A stretch of 64,000 nt of DNA from assembly GCA_050305635.1 (NCBI GenBank), contig JBNLFS010000095.1, positions 1-64,000 of the forward strand. Reading direction: 5' to 3'. Source of the DNA: Thiodiazotropha sp050305635. GTDB taxonomy: Bacteria > Pseudomonadota > Gammaproteobacteria > Chromatiales > Chromatiaceae. The notes below the pieces were generated by a model that had not been told where the DNA came from, searched no databases, and saw only the letters and a list, made by a program, of their open reading frames with translations. This document shows, one piece after another, positions 52,619 to 61,739 of the stretch; position 1 is the first letter of the stretch; every line of letters starts with the position of its first letter. Made by a program: the position numbers and the translations under genes.

Positions 52619-54310
52619 TCACGCAACCGGGAGGATCTCGACCGGCACGCCCTTTTTGTATTGCCTGGGCCAGACCGCATAGCGTCCCGGAGTGAGATTC
52701 CGTCCGGACTGGCGATTGATCATACGGATGGCCTGTGCGTTCAGGTTGAGGATCGGCAGGCGCCGTCGGCTGCCCTGCACCACGTATCCCCCAGTCTCCC
52801 TCAGGCGCTCCGCGATCCACTCGGGGGTCTTGCCGTTGACCAGGCTGAACTGGGCATAGTCCCAAAGCAACCATTCACTGAGCACGGGCCACGTTTCGAG
52901 GAAGGGTTGCAGGAAATCACCCAGGTGCCCGAACAGCCGGTCCGGCGACAGATTGTCACGCACCAGAGTCAGTCCGCCCCGCTCCAGCAGCGCGTCGAAA
53001 CAGGCGCACAGGCTGTCACCGAAGACCTGCTCGACCAGCCCCGCCAGGGTGTTTCTCAAGTAACCGCTGTTATACAGCCGCTCCAGCAGCTCCGCGTAAC
53101 GTTTGAAACGAGCCAGATCGACGAATTTCAGCTCCGGGTGGGAAAGGATTTCATAGGGCGGCTGCGGATCCCAGCGATAACCCAGGCGATGCGCCTGCTG
53201 CTGCAGCGGGGTTCCGGGAAGCAGTTTCAGGGTGCCCAGCTGCAGATGATCGGGATGCAGGAGGAAGGTCCGGTCCAGGGAACGGGCGCATTGTGAGGCC
53301 GCCTCACCGGGCAGCCCGACGATCAGATCCAGATGCACCGGATGGCGACGCTGCTCCACCAGCTCCCGGATATTGGCCAGTGCCTTATCCACATTCATAT
53401 GCCGTTCGATGCGCATCAGCACCTGGTCGTCCAGGGACTGCAGTCCGATCTCAAACTGAAACTTGCCGGGTTCGCAGTGACGGAAGATCGCCATGGCCTC
53501 TTCGGAGATCCGGTCAGGATTGAGTTCGAGGTGAAATCGCAACCCCTCCGGGGTGTCCGCGAACCGCCGCAACAGCTCGGTGGTGCGCTGTTTCCCCAGA
53601 TGAAAACTCCGATCCAGCAGTTTCACCGTCTTGTTGCTCTGGGAGCGCAGTAATTGCAGATCGGCCAGTACCCGTTCGATGGGAAACACCCGCAGGGTTT
53701 CCGTGGCGCTGCTGCAGAAACTGCAACGGTAGGGGCAGCCCCGTGAGGTCTCCCAGTAAACCAGGGATTTCGCCTCACCGGTGATCCCCTGTTCAGCCAG
53801 GCCCGGGAGGTTCTCCACCGGTACCGCCCGAACCGGAGTGCTGACCACCCGGCTGTCACTACGGTAGCGCAAACCGGAGACCGCACTCCAGTCCTCCTCA
53901 ATGCCAAACAGCCGCTCCATCAGCTCGGTCAGGGCTGCTTCCCCCTCTCCGGCAATCACATAGTCCAGATCGGGGGCCTGGTTGAGCAGCTCTTCGCCAC
54001 GCGGCCCGGCTTCCGGGCCTCCCATGAGGATCCGGCATTCGGGCAGCAGTTGCTTCAAAATCCGGGACAGATGCAGACTGGCGTCGATATTCCACAGATA
54101 GGTGGAAAAACCGATCAGCGCGGGATCGAATTCGACCAGGGACTCGATCAGTACCTGGTGACTCGTGTTGACCAGGGTTTCAAACAGTTTCATCTCATGC
54201 GCACACCCCCGGCGACGCGCATAGGCCGCCAAGGAACGCAATGCCAGGGAACTGTGGCTGTAACCGGCATGCAAGGCCACCAGTGCGACCCGCCGATTGG
54301 TTTCTGTCAT
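52619..54310 (-). CDS. B12-binding-domain radical SAM protein with DUF4080
   Basis: 563 residues. N-terminal cobalamin-binding-like Rossmann domain (about 8-140; GFSTYLWN, ILMGGPEAGPRG, YVIAGEGEAALTEL), radical SAM core with SRGCPYRCSFC near residue 195 and FQFEIGLQSLDDQVL, and a C-terminal DUF4080 region. The DxHxxG cobalamin ligand is absent, as in many members. Class B radical SAM enzymes methylate or rearrange unreactive carbons; the target here is unknown. The next genes are on the opposite strand. Confidence 0.88.
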   Translation of the reverse strand: MTETNRRVALVALHAGYSHSSLALRSLAAYARRRGCAHEMKLFETLVNTSHQVLIESLVEFDPALIGFSTYLWNIDASLHLSRILKQLLPECRILMGGPEAGPRGEELLNQAPDLDYVIAGEGEAALTELMERLFGIEEDWSAVSGLRYRSDSRVVSTPVRAVPVENLPGLAEQGITGEAKSLVYWETSRGCPYRCSFCSSATETLRVFPIERVLADLQLLRSQSNKTVKLLDRSFHLGKQRTTELLRRFADTPEGLRFHLELNPDRISEEAMAIFRHCEPGKFQFEIGLQSLDDQVLMRIERHMNVDKALANIRELVEQRRHPVHLDLIVGLPGEAASQCARSLDRTFLLHPDHLQLGTLKLLPGTPLQQQAHRLGYRWDPQPPYEILSHPELKFVDLARFKRYAELLERLYNSGYLRNTLAGLVEQVFGDSLCACFDALLERGGLTLVRDNLSPDRLFGHLGDFLQPFLETWPVLSEWLLWDYAQFSLVNGKTPEWIAERLRETGGYVVQGSRRRLPILNLNAQAIRMINRQSGRNLTPGRYAVWPRQYKKGVPVEILPVA

Positions 54311-54841
54311 TGATGATGTCCGTTGGGTAGGATCAGGTCCGACGCATGGCTACCCCCGGTTTGATACTCCAGAGGGCCTGCACTTGAGGTACCGAGTATC
54401 GCACAGATCAGACCCGCTCAGACATCCAGCGGAAATCCCCTCAGAGCTGAATGGCCGTGAGTCCTCAGAAAATCAAACCGCATGCGCCCTTTTCGGGGTA
54501 TGTTTCAGGAAACTGCTTCCAGCACCGCCCAACACACCTCGGTGGCGCGACCGTTTACCCAGAACCGATCTTGGTAATATGCACCCCCAAATCCCTCGAT
54601 TTCAAAGGCATGGCACGCTATCATTGTCACGTTTTTCAGCATGTCTGCAGTTGACGCTTATTTCTGCCTCAGCAGATTTCCAACACCTGCTCTCAAGGCA
54701 GGATCCCGGCACGGGGACTACCCATCCCGACGAGACGTTTGAGTCGTGGCCACACAGAAAAGAGCGGCATTCGGGATGCGTCCGGATCAAAGCAGACAGA
54801 CACAATCACACATCCATCTTGAAGCAGGAAGGAATCAGAGC
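54311..54841. other. intergenic region upstream of the polysaccharide genes
   Basis: 531 bp between divergent genes. No JUMPstart/ops motif, riboswitch or clear promoter was recognised; a strong AGGAAGGA ribosome site lies at its right end. Confidence 0.4.
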
Positions 54842-56119
54842 ATGATCGATCTCGGAAATGTGCACATCGGTGTACTCGGCCTGGGTTACGTTGGCCTGCC
54901 CCTGGCTGTCGAATTCGGCAAGAAATTCCCGACCATCGGTCTGGATATCAACGCAGCACGGGTCGCGGAACTCAAATCGGGAAAGGACAGCTCCCTCGAA
55001 GTCGATCCCGCGGAGCTGGTTGAGGTGCCGCACCTCAGCTATACCAGCAACCTGGAGGATCTGAAGCCCTGCAATGTCTTTATCGTGACGGTGCCAACCC
55101 CGATCAACGAACACAAACAACCGGACCTGTCCCCCCTGGTCGGCGCCAGCCACTCCCTGGGCAAGGTGCTCAAACCGGGTGACATCGCGATATTTGAATC
55201 CACGGTCTACCCCGGTGCCACCGAAGAGGTCTGCGTACCGATCATGGAGGCCGATTCCGGATTGAAGTTCAACCAGGACTTCTTCGTCGGCTACAGCCCC
55301 GAACGGATCAACCCCGGTGACAAGGAACATCGACTGCCGACCATCAAGAAGGTCACCTCGGGCTCCACCCCGGAGATCGCCGATTTCGTCGATGCGCTGT
55401 ATCGCAGCATCATCACCGCCGGCACCCACAAGGCCAGCAGCATCAAGGTGGCCGAGGCCGCCAAGGTGATCGAAAACACCCAGCGGGACGTGAACATCGC
55501 ACTGATCAATGAACTGGCCCTGATCTTCAACCGTCTCGGCATCGACACCCTGGAAGTTCTGGAAGCCGCCGGCAGCAAGTGGAATTTCCTCCCCTTCCGT
55601 CCGGGACTGGTCGGCGGTCACTGCATCGGCGTCGACCCCTACTATCTGACCCACAAGGCCCAATCCATCGGCTACCAGCCCGAGATCATACTCGCCGGAC
55701 GCCGCCTCAACGATGGCATGGGCGCCTACGTGGTGCATACGGTCATGAAGATGATGATGAAGCGCGGCACCGCGAGCCGGAATAACAAGATCTTGCTGCT
55801 CGGTCTGACATTCAAGGAGAACTGCCCCGACCTGCGCAATACCCGGGTGGTGGATATCGTCAAAGAGTTCGAGGACTACGGCGCTCAGGTGGATGTTTAC
55901 GATCCCTGGGTCAATCCGGATGAAGCGGAACACGAGTACGGTCTGCGCCCCATCAGTTCGCTGCAGGAAGGCGCCTACGATGCCGTCATCATCGCGGTGG
56001 CGCATCGGGAATTCGTGGCCATGGGCAGCCAGAAGATCCGCGCCTTGTGCAAACCGGAGGGAGTACTCTACGACGTCAAACACATCCTGCCCTCCCAGGA
56101 TGTCGATGCAAGACTATGA
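54842..56119 (+). CDS. tviB: nucleotide-sugar dehydrogenase TviB/WbpA type
   Basis: 425 residues from ATG 54842. IGVLGLGYVGLPLAVEFGKK is the Rossmann NAD site; FESTVYPGATEE, GYSPERINPGD, KVIENTQRDVNIAL and GGHCIGVDPYYLT (catalytic Cys about 260) are UDP-sugar 6-dehydrogenase motifs. Close to the Vi-antigen TviB and WbpA/WbpO group, which oxidise UDP-GlcNAc or UDP-GalNAc to the uronic acid. Its stop overlaps the start of tviC. Confidence 0.9.
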   Translation: MIDLGNVHIGVLGLGYVGLPLAVEFGKKFPTIGLDINAARVAELKSGKDSSLEVDPAELVEVPHLSYTSNLEDLKPCNVFIVTVPTPINEHKQPDLSPLVGASHSLGKVLKPGDIAIFESTVYPGATEEVCVPIMEADSGLKFNQDFFVGYSPERINPGDKEHRLPTIKKVTSGSTPEIADFVDALYRSIITAGTHKASSIKVAEAAKVIENTQRDVNIALINELALIFNRLGIDTLEVLEAAGSKWNFLPFRPGLVGGHCIGVDPYYLTHKAQSIGYQPEIILAGRRLNDGMGAYVVHTVMKMMMKRGTASRNNKILLLGLTFKENCPDLRNTRVVDIVKEFEDYGAQVDVYDPWVNPDEAEHEYGLRPISSLQEGAYDAVIIAVAHREFVAMGSQKIRALCKPEGVLYDVKHILPSQDVDARL

Positions 56120-57162
56120 CGGCCTACGACACCCTTAAACAGACCCTTTCGAGCAACCCCGGTACCTGGCTGGTCACGGGGGTTGCCGGCTTCATCGGTT
56201 CCAATCTGCTGGAGACCCTGCTGACCCTCAATCAGAAGGTTGTGGGTCTGGACAACTTCTCCACCGGTCACGCCCATAACTTCGAAAAGGTCCGGGCTGC
56301 GGTAAATGCCGAACAGTGGCAGGGCTTTCACTTCATTGAAGGCGATATCCGCAATCTCGACACCTGCCGTCAGGCCTGTGAGGGTGTGGATTACGTGCTG
56401 CACCAGGCGGCGCTGGGATCGGTGCCCCGCTCCCTGGCCGATCCGATCACCACCAACGAAAACAACATCAGCGGTTACCTCAACATGCTGGTGGCGGCGC
56501 GGGATGCGCAGGTCAAACGCTTTGTCTATGCCGCGTCGAGTTCCACCTATGGCGACCATCCCGGACTGCCCAAGGTGGAGGACGCGATCGGCAACCCGCT
56601 CTCCCCCTATGCGGTCACCAAGCTGGTCAATGAGCACTATGCCCAGGTGTTTGCCCGATGCTATGACTTCCGGACCATCGGCCTGAGGTATTTCAACATC
56701 TTTGGACGGCGTCAGGATCCCAACGGAGCCTATGCGGCGGTGATCCCCAAGTGGGTCGCCTCGATGATCGACAAGGAGGATGTGTTCATCAACGGGGACG
56801 GCGAGACCAGCCGTGACTTCTGTTATATCGACAACGCGGTACAGGCCAACCTGCTCGCCGCCACCTGCGACAACCCGGAGGCGACCAACCAGGTCTACAA
56901 CGTGGCGGTGGGTGACCGGACCAGCCTGAACCAGCTGTTCACCAAGATCCGCGACCTCCTGGCAGAGGAATTTCCCTACCTCGCGGAGATTGCTCCGGTG
57001 TACCGGGATTTCCGTCCGGGTGACGTGCGCCACTCCCTGGCCAACACCGAAAAAGCGCAGCGCCTGCTGGGCTATCATCCGACACACAACATCGACCAGG
57101 GACTGGCCGAGGCCATGTCCTGGTATGTCAACGACCTGACAGGCTCAGAGACCCAGGCTTAA
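56116..57162 (+). CDS. tviC: UDP-N-acetylhexosamine(uronate) C4-epimerase TviC/WbpP type
   Basis: 348 residues, the length of the Vi-antigen TviC. VTGVAGFIGSNLLETLL (NAD site), SSSTYGDHPGLPKVE and the YxxxK pair in SPYAVTKLVNEHYA are those of extended SDR epimerases; ALGSVPRSLADPITT is the hallmark of the WbpP/TviC branch that prefers N-acetylated sugars. ATG overlaps the tviB stop (ATGA). Together the pair would yield UDP-GalNAcA for capsule or O-antigen. Confidence 0.93.
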   Translation: MTAYDTLKQTLSSNPGTWLVTGVAGFIGSNLLETLLTLNQKVVGLDNFSTGHAHNFEKVRAAVNAEQWQGFHFIEGDIRNLDTCRQACEGVDYVLHQAALGSVPRSLADPITTNENNISGYLNMLVAARDAQVKRFVYAASSSTYGDHPGLPKVEDAIGNPLSPYAVTKLVNEHYAQVFARCYDFRTIGLRYFNIFGRRQDPNGAYAAVIPKWVASMIDKEDVFINGDGETSRDFCYIDNAVQANLLAATCDNPEATNQVYNVAVGDRTSLNQLFTKIRDLLAEEFPYLAEIAPVYRDFRPGDVRHSLANTEKAQRLLGYHPTHNIDQGLAEAMSWYVNDLTGSETQA

Positions 57163-57219
57163 CCACACTGAATCATTTGCCCGGATCTGGATCCGGCGCA
57201 ATCTGCTGGAAGGAAGATC

Positions 57220-58230
57220 ATGCGAGTACTCATCACGGGCGGCGCCGGCTTCATCGGCTCCGCGCTGGCACTTCGGCTCCTGGATCGCGGAGACGAAGTC
57301 ATCAGCATCGACTGCCTCAACGACTATTACGATGTCAGCTTGAAAAAGGCGCGGCTCGAGCGAACCCTGGCCTACCCGAACTTCACCGACCTGCGCACGG
57401 CGCTCGAGGACCGTCAGGGCATCGCCGATGTCTTCAGCAAATACAAACCCCAGCGGGTAGTCAATCTCGCGGCCCAGGCCGGAGTGCGCTATTCGATCGA
57501 CAACCCCCTCGCCTACGTGGATTCGAACCTGATGGGCTTTGGCCATATCCTGGAGGGTTGCCGGCACAACGGGGTGGAGCACCTGGTCTACGCCTCGAGC
57601 AGTTCCGTGTACGGCGCCAATACCTCCATGCCCTTCTCCGTGCATGACAACGTGGACCACCCGGTGAGTCTCTACGCCGCCACTAAGAAAGCCAACGAAC
57701 TGATGGCCCACACCTATAGCCACCTCTACCGCCTGCCCACCACCGGGCTGCGTTTTTTCACGGTGTACGGTCCCTGGAGCCGGCCCGACATGGCGATGCT
57801 GAAATTCGCCCACAAGATCATGCGCGGCGAACCCATCGACGTGTTTAACTACGGAAAGCATCGGCGGGATTTCACCTACATCGATGATATCGTGGAAGGG
57901 GTGATCCGGGTGCTCGACCGTATCCCCGACACCAACCCGGAGTGGGATTCCGATCATCCGGATTCCGCCACCAGCACCGCGCCCTACCGACTCTATAACA
58001 TCGGCAATCATCAGCCGACGGAGTTGATGCGCTATATCGAACTGCTGGAACAGAGCCTGGGTAAAAAGGCGGAACTCAACCTGCTGCCATTGCAGGACGG
58101 CGACGTCATCGCCACCTACGCCGATGTGGAAGACCTGATCGCCGATACCGGGTATAAACCCGACACCCGCCTGGAAGATGGCGTGGCGCGCTTCGCGGAA
58201 TGGTTCCTGGAATACTATGACTACAACTGA
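57220..58230 (+). CDS. UDP-glucuronate 4-epimerase-like SDR
   Basis: 336 residues. ITGGAGFIGSALALRLL, NDYYDVSLKKARL, the AAQAGVRYSIDNP loop, YASSSSVYG and SLYAATKKANELMAH with the catalytic YxxxK, then RFFTVYGPWSRPDMA: this series is diagnostic for UDP-glucuronate 4-epimerases (LspL/Cap1J), which supply UDP-galacturonate. GGAAGGAAG precedes the ATG. A 57-bp gap from tviC keeps it in the same transcription unit. No glycosyltransferase, flippase or polymerase is in the window, so the polysaccharide locus is elsewhere. Confidence 0.92.
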   Translation: MRVLITGGAGFIGSALALRLLDRGDEVISIDCLNDYYDVSLKKARLERTLAYPNFTDLRTALEDRQGIADVFSKYKPQRVVNLAAQAGVRYSIDNPLAYVDSNLMGFGHILEGCRHNGVEHLVYASSSSVYGANTSMPFSVHDNVDHPVSLYAATKKANELMAHTYSHLYRLPTTGLRFFTVYGPWSRPDMAMLKFAHKIMRGEPIDVFNYGKHRRDFTYIDDIVEGVIRVLDRIPDTNPEWDSDHPDSATSTAPYRLYNIGNHQPTELMRYIELLEQSLGKKAELNLLPLQDGDVIATYADVEDLIADTGYKPDTRLEDGVARFAEWFLEYYDYN

Positions 58231-58257
58231 GTAGTTTCTGCGGGATCAGTGAGGGGG

Positions 58258-58311
58258 AAAAAACAGGCGGGGGTGCGGTCCTGGAGGCATTTGGACCCTG
58301 GCACCCCCGCC
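58258..58311 (-). terminator. rho-independent terminator reading leftward (rdgC)
   Basis: GGCGGGGGTGC (58266-58276) and its exact complement (58301-58311) form an 11-bp GC stem with an inner GGTCC/GGACC stem. In the minus direction it is followed by a run of six U, two bases after the stem. It lies 208 bp downstream of the rdgC stop. In the plus direction it may still stop the epimerase transcript but lacks a U tract. Confidence 0.75.
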
Positions 58312-58518
58312 AGACTAGCGCTATACACGGAAACGACCAACCGTGAGCGTGGAGAAAGCGTAAAGATTCCGTCCTCTTCTGGCATTGACCTGAATCAATA
58401 AACCATAACAAAGAGTAGGTTATTGCAGTTCCTGTGAGACAGGTCTCAACTTACGGCTTGGCGGTCCGATGCTGACCCGCCTATCTCCCCTGTCTGCTGA
58501 CATGACCGTCCGATCGTC

Positions 58519-59430
58519 TCAGGAAGCGGTTTCGACACCGCCGAACAGTTCAAACAATTTGGGTAGAAACTTTCGGAATTCCAGGGTCATCAGGCTGAAT
58601 TGACTGTCAAAGGCATCCATCTCCCCGCTCACCTGGTGGTCCGCCGCCTGCTCCTGAATCAGATCCAAAAACCGCAACCGTTTTACCGACAGATCCGCAT
58701 CGAGGATGCAGGACAGATGTTCGTCCCACTCCACTGAGAGTTTGACCACGTCTTTTCCCGCCTCCAGGTGAGCCAGGATCTCATCCGCGGTGAGATCCTG
58801 ACCCTTGCAGCGCAGCACGCTCGACTCGTCCGAGCGATCCTTGAGTTCACAGCTGTCCAGCAGGCTGAACCCCGGATGTTGACCCGGGTTCTTCAACCAC
58901 TCGGTCATGACGTGGGCCGGAGACACACGGCTCTCCCAGGGTTTCACGGGCAGACTGCCGAGGGTTTCGCGCAGCAGGCTGATCAGGCTTTCCGCCTTGT
59001 TGGCGCTGGCGGCGTCCACCAGGATCCAGCCCTGTTGCTTGTCGATCATCGCGTATTGCCGGGTGTGGCGGCTGAAGGCCTGGGGCAACAACTGCTGATA
59101 GGTGTCCTCGCGCAGTTCGGTGCGCTCCTTGCGACCCACCTTGCGGCCCTCCTCCTGCTCGATCACGGCGAGCTTTTCATCCACCAGTTCATTGACCACC
59201 GCGGAGGGCAGCAGCTTGTCCTCCTGGCGGGCGCAGATCAGCTGACAACCACCGATCTCATGCACCAGGATCTCGGCCTGACGGCCCAAGGGACTGTCCC
59301 AGCCCAGGCTGGTGACATCATGGCTGCCGCACGGTTGAAACACCTTACCCTGCAGACCTTCCGTCAGCGCCTCCTGGGTCAGGTTGAACGGCTGCTGCAA
59401 CAGATAGATCCTGAGATTCTTGAACCACAT
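58519..59430 (-). CDS. rdgC: recombination-associated protein RdgC
   Basis: 303 residues from ATG 59430, the usual length and the usual start MWFKNLRIYLL. Family blocks: GWDSPLG, LICARQEDKLLPSAVV, GRKERTELREDTYQQLLPQAF and WDEHLSCILDADLSVKRLRF. It is a ring-shaped DNA-binding protein that limits RecA. The frame continues upstream for 70 codons, but that extension is read-through of the intergenic repeat at 59547 and has no function. Confidence 0.96.
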   Translation of the reverse strand: MWFKNLRIYLLQQPFNLTQEALTEGLQGKVFQPCGSHDVTSLGWDSPLGRQAEILVHEIGGCQLICARQEDKLLPSAVVNELVDEKLAVIEQEEGRKVGRKERTELREDTYQQLLPQAFSRHTRQYAMIDKQQGWILVDAASANKAESLISLLRETLGSLPVKPWESRVSPAHVMTEWLKNPGQHPGFSLLDSCELKDRSDESSVLRCKGQDLTADEILAHLEAGKDVVKLSVEWDEHLSCILDADLSVKRLRFLDLIQEQAADHQVSGEMDAFDSQFSLMTLEFRKFLPKLFELFGGVETAS

Positions 59431-59546
59431 GACTGAACATTCCCGGGTGCATAAACGAGGGCGGATTATCGCGAACCTGGTAGGACTATGCCAGTGGATT
59501 TCCGATTTGTTTGGAATGCTGTAACCAGTATCACGGCAGGGCGATG

Positions 59547-60120
59547 GTAATTTTGAATTTTTAGTTTTGAATTTTGAATTGTGGTGTTCGCTGCGCTCAC
59601 GTTTTTTGTTCCCCTGGCCCTCCCCAGGAACCCGTTCCAAGTGATTGATTTTTGGAAGCAGCAGCTTTCGGTAAGGGTCAGCAATGCCATGCTGCGTTGA
59701 TCACTGCACTCAGGGCGAAGGGAGACATTTGGGGGGGGGTTATATTATCCCGCAGTGCTTCGCAGTCTGCCGGATCCCGGGTTCCACTGCGTCTCACCCG
59801 GGCTATGGGGGTGATGCTCCCGCCTCTTGAGCTTCCCGTATGGCCGTAGCCCGGGTGCAGCGAAGCGGAACCCGGGAACAGCCCTCCGGTGTTCCTGGGA
59901 ATAAGTCAGCAACGCACGCTGCAGGGGCCTCTCCCGGTGGGAGTGGGGACGTGCTTTTCAAATACATCAAGTGCGTCCAGTCAGGTCATGCTAACAAGCT
60001 ATTGGTTTACACCGACTTCTGATCCATGCATTCCCTCTCCCACCGGGAGAGGGAATATAACTAACCGTAAGCGCAGCGAACACCACAATTCTAAATTCAA
60101 AACTAAAAATTCAAAATTAC
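59547..60120. repeat. 574-bp unit bounded by 55-bp inverted repeats
   Basis: 59547-59601 and 60066-60120 are inverted copies of a 55-bp AT-rich sequence ending in GTGGTGTTCGCTGCGCT, differing at about three positions. A shorter, diverged copy of the same AT-rich motif lies at 27562-27596. Between the arms are module C of the composite repeat (59748-59888, with GGGTTCCACTG.../CGGAACCCGGGA arms) and a CTCTCCCGGTGGGAG/CTCCCACCGGGAGAG pair (59930-59945, 60033-60050). No gene is present in this 765-bp gap. Confidence 0.8.
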
Positions 60121-60195
60121 TATCCTCCCTTGTACCCCAGCAGGAAAACCACCAAGATTAAAGGACAGGGAGGCTTACCTGAGAGGACCCGTCTC

Positions 60196-60789
60196 ATGAG
60201 CATTCCATCGACCACACGTCTTGCAAAACCGCTCCGTGAGCAGCTCATGGAGGTTGCCTGGCACGCGATTCGCCATGGCGTGCATCATCAGTCACCATTG
60301 AAGATCGATCCACAGGACTATCCGGAAGCGCTGCGGGTGGAGCGTGCCTGTTTCGTGACCCTGAATCGCAACAGGCTGCTGCGCGGCTGTATCGGGCACC
60401 TCGAGGCGTACCAGCCGCTGGTAGTGGACGTGGCGGAAAATGCCTATGCCGCGGCCTTTCGTGACCCTCGCTTTCCGCCCCTGTCCGAGGCGGAGCTGCA
60501 CCACCTGGATATCCACATCTCGATTCTCACACCCTCGGAACCCATCCCCTTCACTTCCGAGGAGGATCTTCTGCATCAGATCAGGCCGGGCATCGATGGG
60601 TTGATCCTGGTGGACGGGCGTCATCGGGGTACCTTTCTGCCCTCGGTCTGGGAGTCTTTGCCCGATCCCCGGGATTTTCTCCTCCACCTCAAACAGAAGG
60701 CCGGACTACCCCCCCATTATTGGTCGGACACCCTCGAGGTGTTTCGCTACGAAACCGAATCATTTCCCGAAACGGCAGACGCCCAGTGA
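60196..60789 (+). CDS. amrA: AmmeMemoRadiSam system protein A (AMMECR1 family)
   Basis: 197 residues from ATG 60196 (AGAGGA upstream). FVTLNRNRLLRGCIGHLEAYQPL is the conserved AMMECR1 motif (LRGCIG). NAYAAAFRDPRFPPLSEAEL and HHLDIHISILTPSEPI follow, then GRHRGTFLPSVWESLPDPRDFL. It is the third part of the system whose B and radical SAM parts are at 42635-44534, so the system is split over about 16 kb. Its last 30 bases overlap the end of the convergent pentapeptide gene. Confidence 0.95.
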   Translation: MSIPSTTRLAKPLREQLMEVAWHAIRHGVHHQSPLKIDPQDYPEALRVERACFVTLNRNRLLRGCIGHLEAYQPLVVDVAENAYAAAFRDPRFPPLSEAELHHLDIHISILTPSEPIPFTSEEDLLHQIRPGIDGLILVDGRHRGTFLPSVWESLPDPRDFLLHLKQKAGLPPHYWSDTLEVFRYETESFPETADAQ

Positions 60790-61545
60790 ACCTGCAGCGC
60801 AGCTGCGCCCGTCGACCCAGATCGCCTCGTCCAGATGGGCACCCTGCAACAGCAGCCCGTCCACCCGGCTACCGTTAAAGTCCACGAAACGCAGATCGGC
60901 GCCGCTCAGATCAGCTTCCCTGAGATCCGCGCCTTGCAGGTTGGCGCCGAGCAGTGAGGCCCGCCGCATCCGTGCATAGCTGAGATTCGCAGCGCGCAGG
61001 TCCGCATATTCTAGGTGGGCGTCGCTCAGATCGGTGGCGCTCAACTGGGCATCCCGCAACACCGCGCTATTGAGATTCGCCCCCGCGAGACTCGCCGATC
61101 CGGCATCCACCCCAACCAGTACGCAGTTGCGCCAGTTCACGCCCGGTCCCGGTGGCGCGTCGCACTGGGGCGAGTCCGACTCATCTCCGGTATTCAGGAA
61201 CAATGTCAGTGAAACCGCCGTACCCAGCACCAGGGTGAGCACCAGCAGTGGAATCACTGGAATGCGCCGGGTTTCCGCCCGGTCCCGGGCGCTCAACTTG
61301 TCACGAGTGTCGATTTGCGCCCGCGCGCCGGCATCACCCGCTTCAGCACGCATCTGCAGTGGCACCACCTTGGGGACACTCAACAGAGACTGCCAGCTTT
61401 TCTTGTCCGGACTGATCTCATCGGACAACGCCCAGGTGCCGTCCAGCAGATGCTGACGTATCCGGGCCTCGGCATGGGGACCGGTAATCAAACCCTCATG
61501 CCTGATGTACCATCCTTGCGGTTTATTTTGTTCCTGTGACGACAT
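60760..61545 (-). CDS. GYF_2-like and pentapeptide-repeat membrane protein
   Basis: 261 residues from ATG 61545 (GGAAGGG six bases before). Residues about 8-60 (GWYIRHEGLITGPHAEARI) look like a GYF_2 domain; a single membrane helix (IPVIPLLVLTLVLGTAVSLTL) lies near 105-125; the C-terminal part has about 18 pentapeptide units (ANLNS, AVLRD, AQLSA, TDLSD, AHLEY, ADLRA and so on) folding into a right-handed beta-helix outside the cytoplasm, closed by two cysteines. Function unknown, perhaps structural. Tail-to-tail overlap with amrA. Confidence 0.78.
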   Translation of the reverse strand: MSSQEQNKPQGWYIRHEGLITGPHAEARIRQHLLDGTWALSDEISPDKKSWQSLLSVPKVVPLQMRAEAGDAGARAQIDTRDKLSARDRAETRRIPVIPLLVLTLVLGTAVSLTLFLNTGDESDSPQCDAPPGPGVNWRNCVLVGVDAGSASLAGANLNSAVLRDAQLSATDLSDAHLEYADLRAANLSYARMRRASLLGANLQGADLREADLSGADLRFVDFNGSRVDGLLLQGAHLDEAIWVDGRSCAAGSLGVCRFGK

Positions 61546-61739
61546 ACACAACCCTTCCTGAAACTCACCCAAACTATAGCCTGAAGCAGGGACTTGTGGT
61601 TACCGAACCGATCGCCCCAAGGCAATGGATATGCGATCAGTCTCCCCTTATCCATCAGTATCGCCCGGATTCACGTATACTTCAGAGAGTTCACAGGAAC
61701 CCGTGCTGAGACACTACTTAACCGGCAACCTCCATTCCC

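Noticed and set aside
54806..56083. 425-codon minus-strand frame opposite tviB
   Set aside because: Shadow of tviB; composition is the mirror of the real gene and no motif is present.
59431..59640. 70-residue N-terminal extension of RdgC
   Set aside because: It translates the AT-rich inverted repeat; RdgC proteins start MWFKN, which is at 59430.
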